Assembly: GCA_009885425.1 (NCBI GenBank)
Contig: VFKS01000053.1
Span: 1 to 6,499 of the forward strand
Length of the DNA: 6,499 nucleotides
Direction of reading: 5' to 3'
Origin: Novosphingobium sp.
Lineage (GTDB): Bacteria > Pseudomonadota > Alphaproteobacteria > Sphingomonadales > Sphingomonadaceae
Shown here: positions 5,210 to 6,499 of the stretch, in pieces
How the letters are laid out: each line of letters opens with the position of its first letter
Numbering within the stretch: position 1 is the first letter of the stretch
Position numbers and translations under genes: made by a program
Notes under the pieces: generated by a model
Told to the model about the DNA's origin: nothing
Database searches by the model: none
Seen by the model: the letters and a program-made list of their open reading frames with translations, nothing else

Positions 5210-6364
5210 CGTTCAAACTCACAGTCTTGGACGCGAACGCTGCGGTCTTGCCTGGCCTTGCTGACCCTTTCGTTGGGCGCTGCTTGCGGGATTGTCACTC
5301 CAGCCGAAATCGCAAAACCCGGAACAGCGACGGATCAAGCCAGCGCGATCCGATGCGAACGGGGCCTAACCCGGATCGAGCTGATCGGCGGGGTAGAAGA
5401 CGGCTTTGCCGCCAACGGCACCGAGCCCGCCCGAATCCGGCCAGCGCGGCTGCCCAATGCCTATCTGGAAACCGTCGCCGCGGCGCAATCAGGCGCGATA
5501 CAACTGCGTGAGTATGACGAGGGCGGTCAGGACAAGTTGCTGATCGACCATTTTGACGTACCGCGCGATATCGTCTCTGGCGCGGTTGTGCTGCGGATCC
5601 GCACAACCGGCGGATCGGCCAACGATAGTCTGAAACTGGGCAACCTGAACGAGCTCGACTTTGCCGACGGTTTTAGCAAAACAGATTCCTATTCACACAC
5701 GATCAAAGCCGAAGCAGAGGCGCCCGATGCGGCGCAGTCCGGCACGGTAATGGTGGTCCCGCTTGAAGCGCTGAAGGAAAATCCGCGAGCGGGCTTCAAG
5801 GGCAACTTTATCGACTTTCTGAACCGCGCAGACCGACCCGATGCGATTGATTTCGAGGTTGACGATGATACCGCGGTCGATGTTGCGATTCTGGTCTTGT
5901 GCCAAAAGCCGCAAATCGCGCGCGGCACCAGCATGACCGAGTATCGCAGCAAATTCGCCGGGGCCGATGTGTCATTCCTGTCGTGCTTCCTCGATAAGAC
6001 GCAGGCCCCGTGCAACCCGTTTGAAGGCGATCAGCTTTGCACTGCGGCCATGCCAGTGGCCTGTTACAAGTCCGGCAGCCGGGTCCCGGCGGGCCTTGAA
6101 GCGGCGGGTTTAGGTCAAGGTTACAGCCCCGGCGGCGAGGTGCGACTGACTCAGCCGATGGCGGCTGGCACGCTGGCCACCCGGGCTGATGCCGACCGGC
6201 TCTGCAGCGGACAATTTGGCACCGGCTGGCGGATCCTGGAATACCATGACGGCGCCGGCGGAGCGATTGCGACCTATAGCGATATCGCCCCAAAAACCCG
6301 GGCCTGGATCGATGTCAGCGATCAGCGCTATGCCAATTGCTGGGACCGGGACAAGGCCCGATGA
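5207..6364 (+). CDS. Exported Cys-rich protein, probable lipoprotein, coupled to a response regulator
   Basis: A 385-residue protein not assigned to a named gene. Residues 1-26 are a signal peptide (R10, R13, core CLALLTLSLGAA) with a lipobox-like end LGAAC, so C27 may be lipidated. Residues about 48-233 look like a beta-sandwich bounded by C50 and C232. They include GVEDGFAANGTEPA and a NDSLKLGNL segment of a pattern I recall from other exported bacterial proteins. A linker carries evenly spaced cysteines C260, C269, C278 and C286. The C-terminal domain (about 325-380) has FGTGWRILEYHDG and RAWIDVSDQRYANCW (C333, C378), resembling a recurring 'GWR..EfHDG..W..in.Q.ANCW' module of exported proteins. 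Apart from C15 in the signal and C27, eight cysteines could form four disulphides. The stop overlaps the next gene's ATG, so the protein is probably made together with that response regulator. Function is unknown; a sensor role is inference. Confidence 0.75.
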   Translation: MRSNSQSWTRTLRSCLALLTLSLGAACGIVTPAEIAKPGTATDQASAIRCERGLTRIELIGGVEDGFAANGTEPARIRPARLPNAYLETVAAAQSGAIQLREYDEGGQDKLLIDHFDVPRDIVSGAVVLRIRTTGGSANDSLKLGNLNELDFADGFSKTDSYSHTIKAEAEAPDAAQSGTVMVVPLEALKENPRAGFKGNFIDFLNRADRPDAIDFEVDDDTAVDVAILVLCQKPQIARGTSMTEYRSKFAGADVSFLSCFLDKTQAPCNPFEGDQLCTAAMPVACYKSGSRVPAGLEAAGLGQGYSPGGEVRLTQPMAAGTLATRADADRLCSGQFGTGWRILEYHDGAGGAIATYSDIAPKTRAWIDVSDQRYANCWDRDKAR

Positions 6365-6499
6365 CGGGAGCCACACCGCCGGTCATCCGCGTCGCGATCT
6401 TGGAGGACGATGCCCCGGCGCGGAAATTCTACGCCAATCTGTTTTTGAGGGAGCCCGGTTTCGAACTGGCCTTTGCCGCCGCCAATGTCGCCGAAGCGC
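6361..6499 (+). CDS. Response regulator receiver domain, N-terminal part only (partial)
   Basis: The frame starts at ATG 6361 and runs off the window, giving 46 residues: a short lead (MTGATPPV) and then IRVAILEDDAPARKFYANLF. This is the first strand and helix of a receiver domain, with the acidic set E15, D16 and D17. The phosphorylation Asp and any output domain lie beyond the edge, so whether it is a DNA-binding regulator cannot be said. ATGA overlaps the stop of the upstream exported-protein gene (6362-6364), and AAGG at 6353-6356 is a weak binding site, so translation is likely coupled. A receiver domain is quite certain from the EDD motif and its context. Confidence 0.82.
   Translation, partial: MTGATPPVIRVAILEDDAPARKFYANLFLREPGFELAFAAANVAEA

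Noticed and set aside
1..6499. Mobile element, CRISPR array, tRNA or phage remnant
   Set aside because: No transposase motifs, no regularly spaced repeats, no cloverleaf sequence and no compositional break were seen on either strand.

Overview
The window reads as chromosomal DNA of a GC-rich alphaproteobacterium, most likely a sphingomonad (Sphingomonadaceae or Erythrobacteraceae). The basis is the style of the predicted proteins: a sphingomonad-like outer-membrane barrel protein, an Ala/Lys-rich small protein of the DUF6481 type, and an alphaproteobacterial BamD. Codon use looks even throughout. I see no insertion sequence, CRISPR array, tRNA, rRNA or integration scar.

Layout. (a) 1-193 (+) is the C-terminal end of a probable glycosyltransferase. 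Its stop overlaps the end of a convergent Rrf2-family regulator (153-596, -), which has a four-cysteine cluster and a perfect palindrome over its probable -35 box. (b) 597-950 is a non-coding stretch with repeated GGTTGAGCC motifs. (c) 951-1646 (+) is an exported outer-membrane barrel protein that starts on TTG. A strong two-tier stem-loop at 1653-1693 follows it. (d) 1858-3815 (+) is a two-component pair: a six-helix membrane histidine kinase overlapping a LuxR-type response regulator by 16 bp. (e) On the minus strand, 4742-5053 encodes a small charged protein (DUF6481-like) and 3850-4647 encodes BamD, the lipoprotein of the outer-membrane protein assembly machine. BamD converges with the response regulator. 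(f) 5207-6364 (+) is a cysteine-rich exported protein, probably a lipoprotein. Its stop codon overlaps by ATGA the start of a second response regulator (6361 onward), which is cut by the window edge.

How it may fit together. Much of the window concerns the cell envelope: a glycosyltransferase, an outer-membrane barrel, BamD, an exported Cys-rich protein, and two signalling units. The kinase/regulator pair may control the adjacent barrel gene, because GGTTG-type repeats lie upstream of both; this is a hypothesis. The least ordinary element is the exported Cys-rich protein translationally coupled to a cytoplasmic response regulator. It looks like the left end of a signalling operon in which the exported protein might serve as an accessory sensor for a kinase beyond the right edge.
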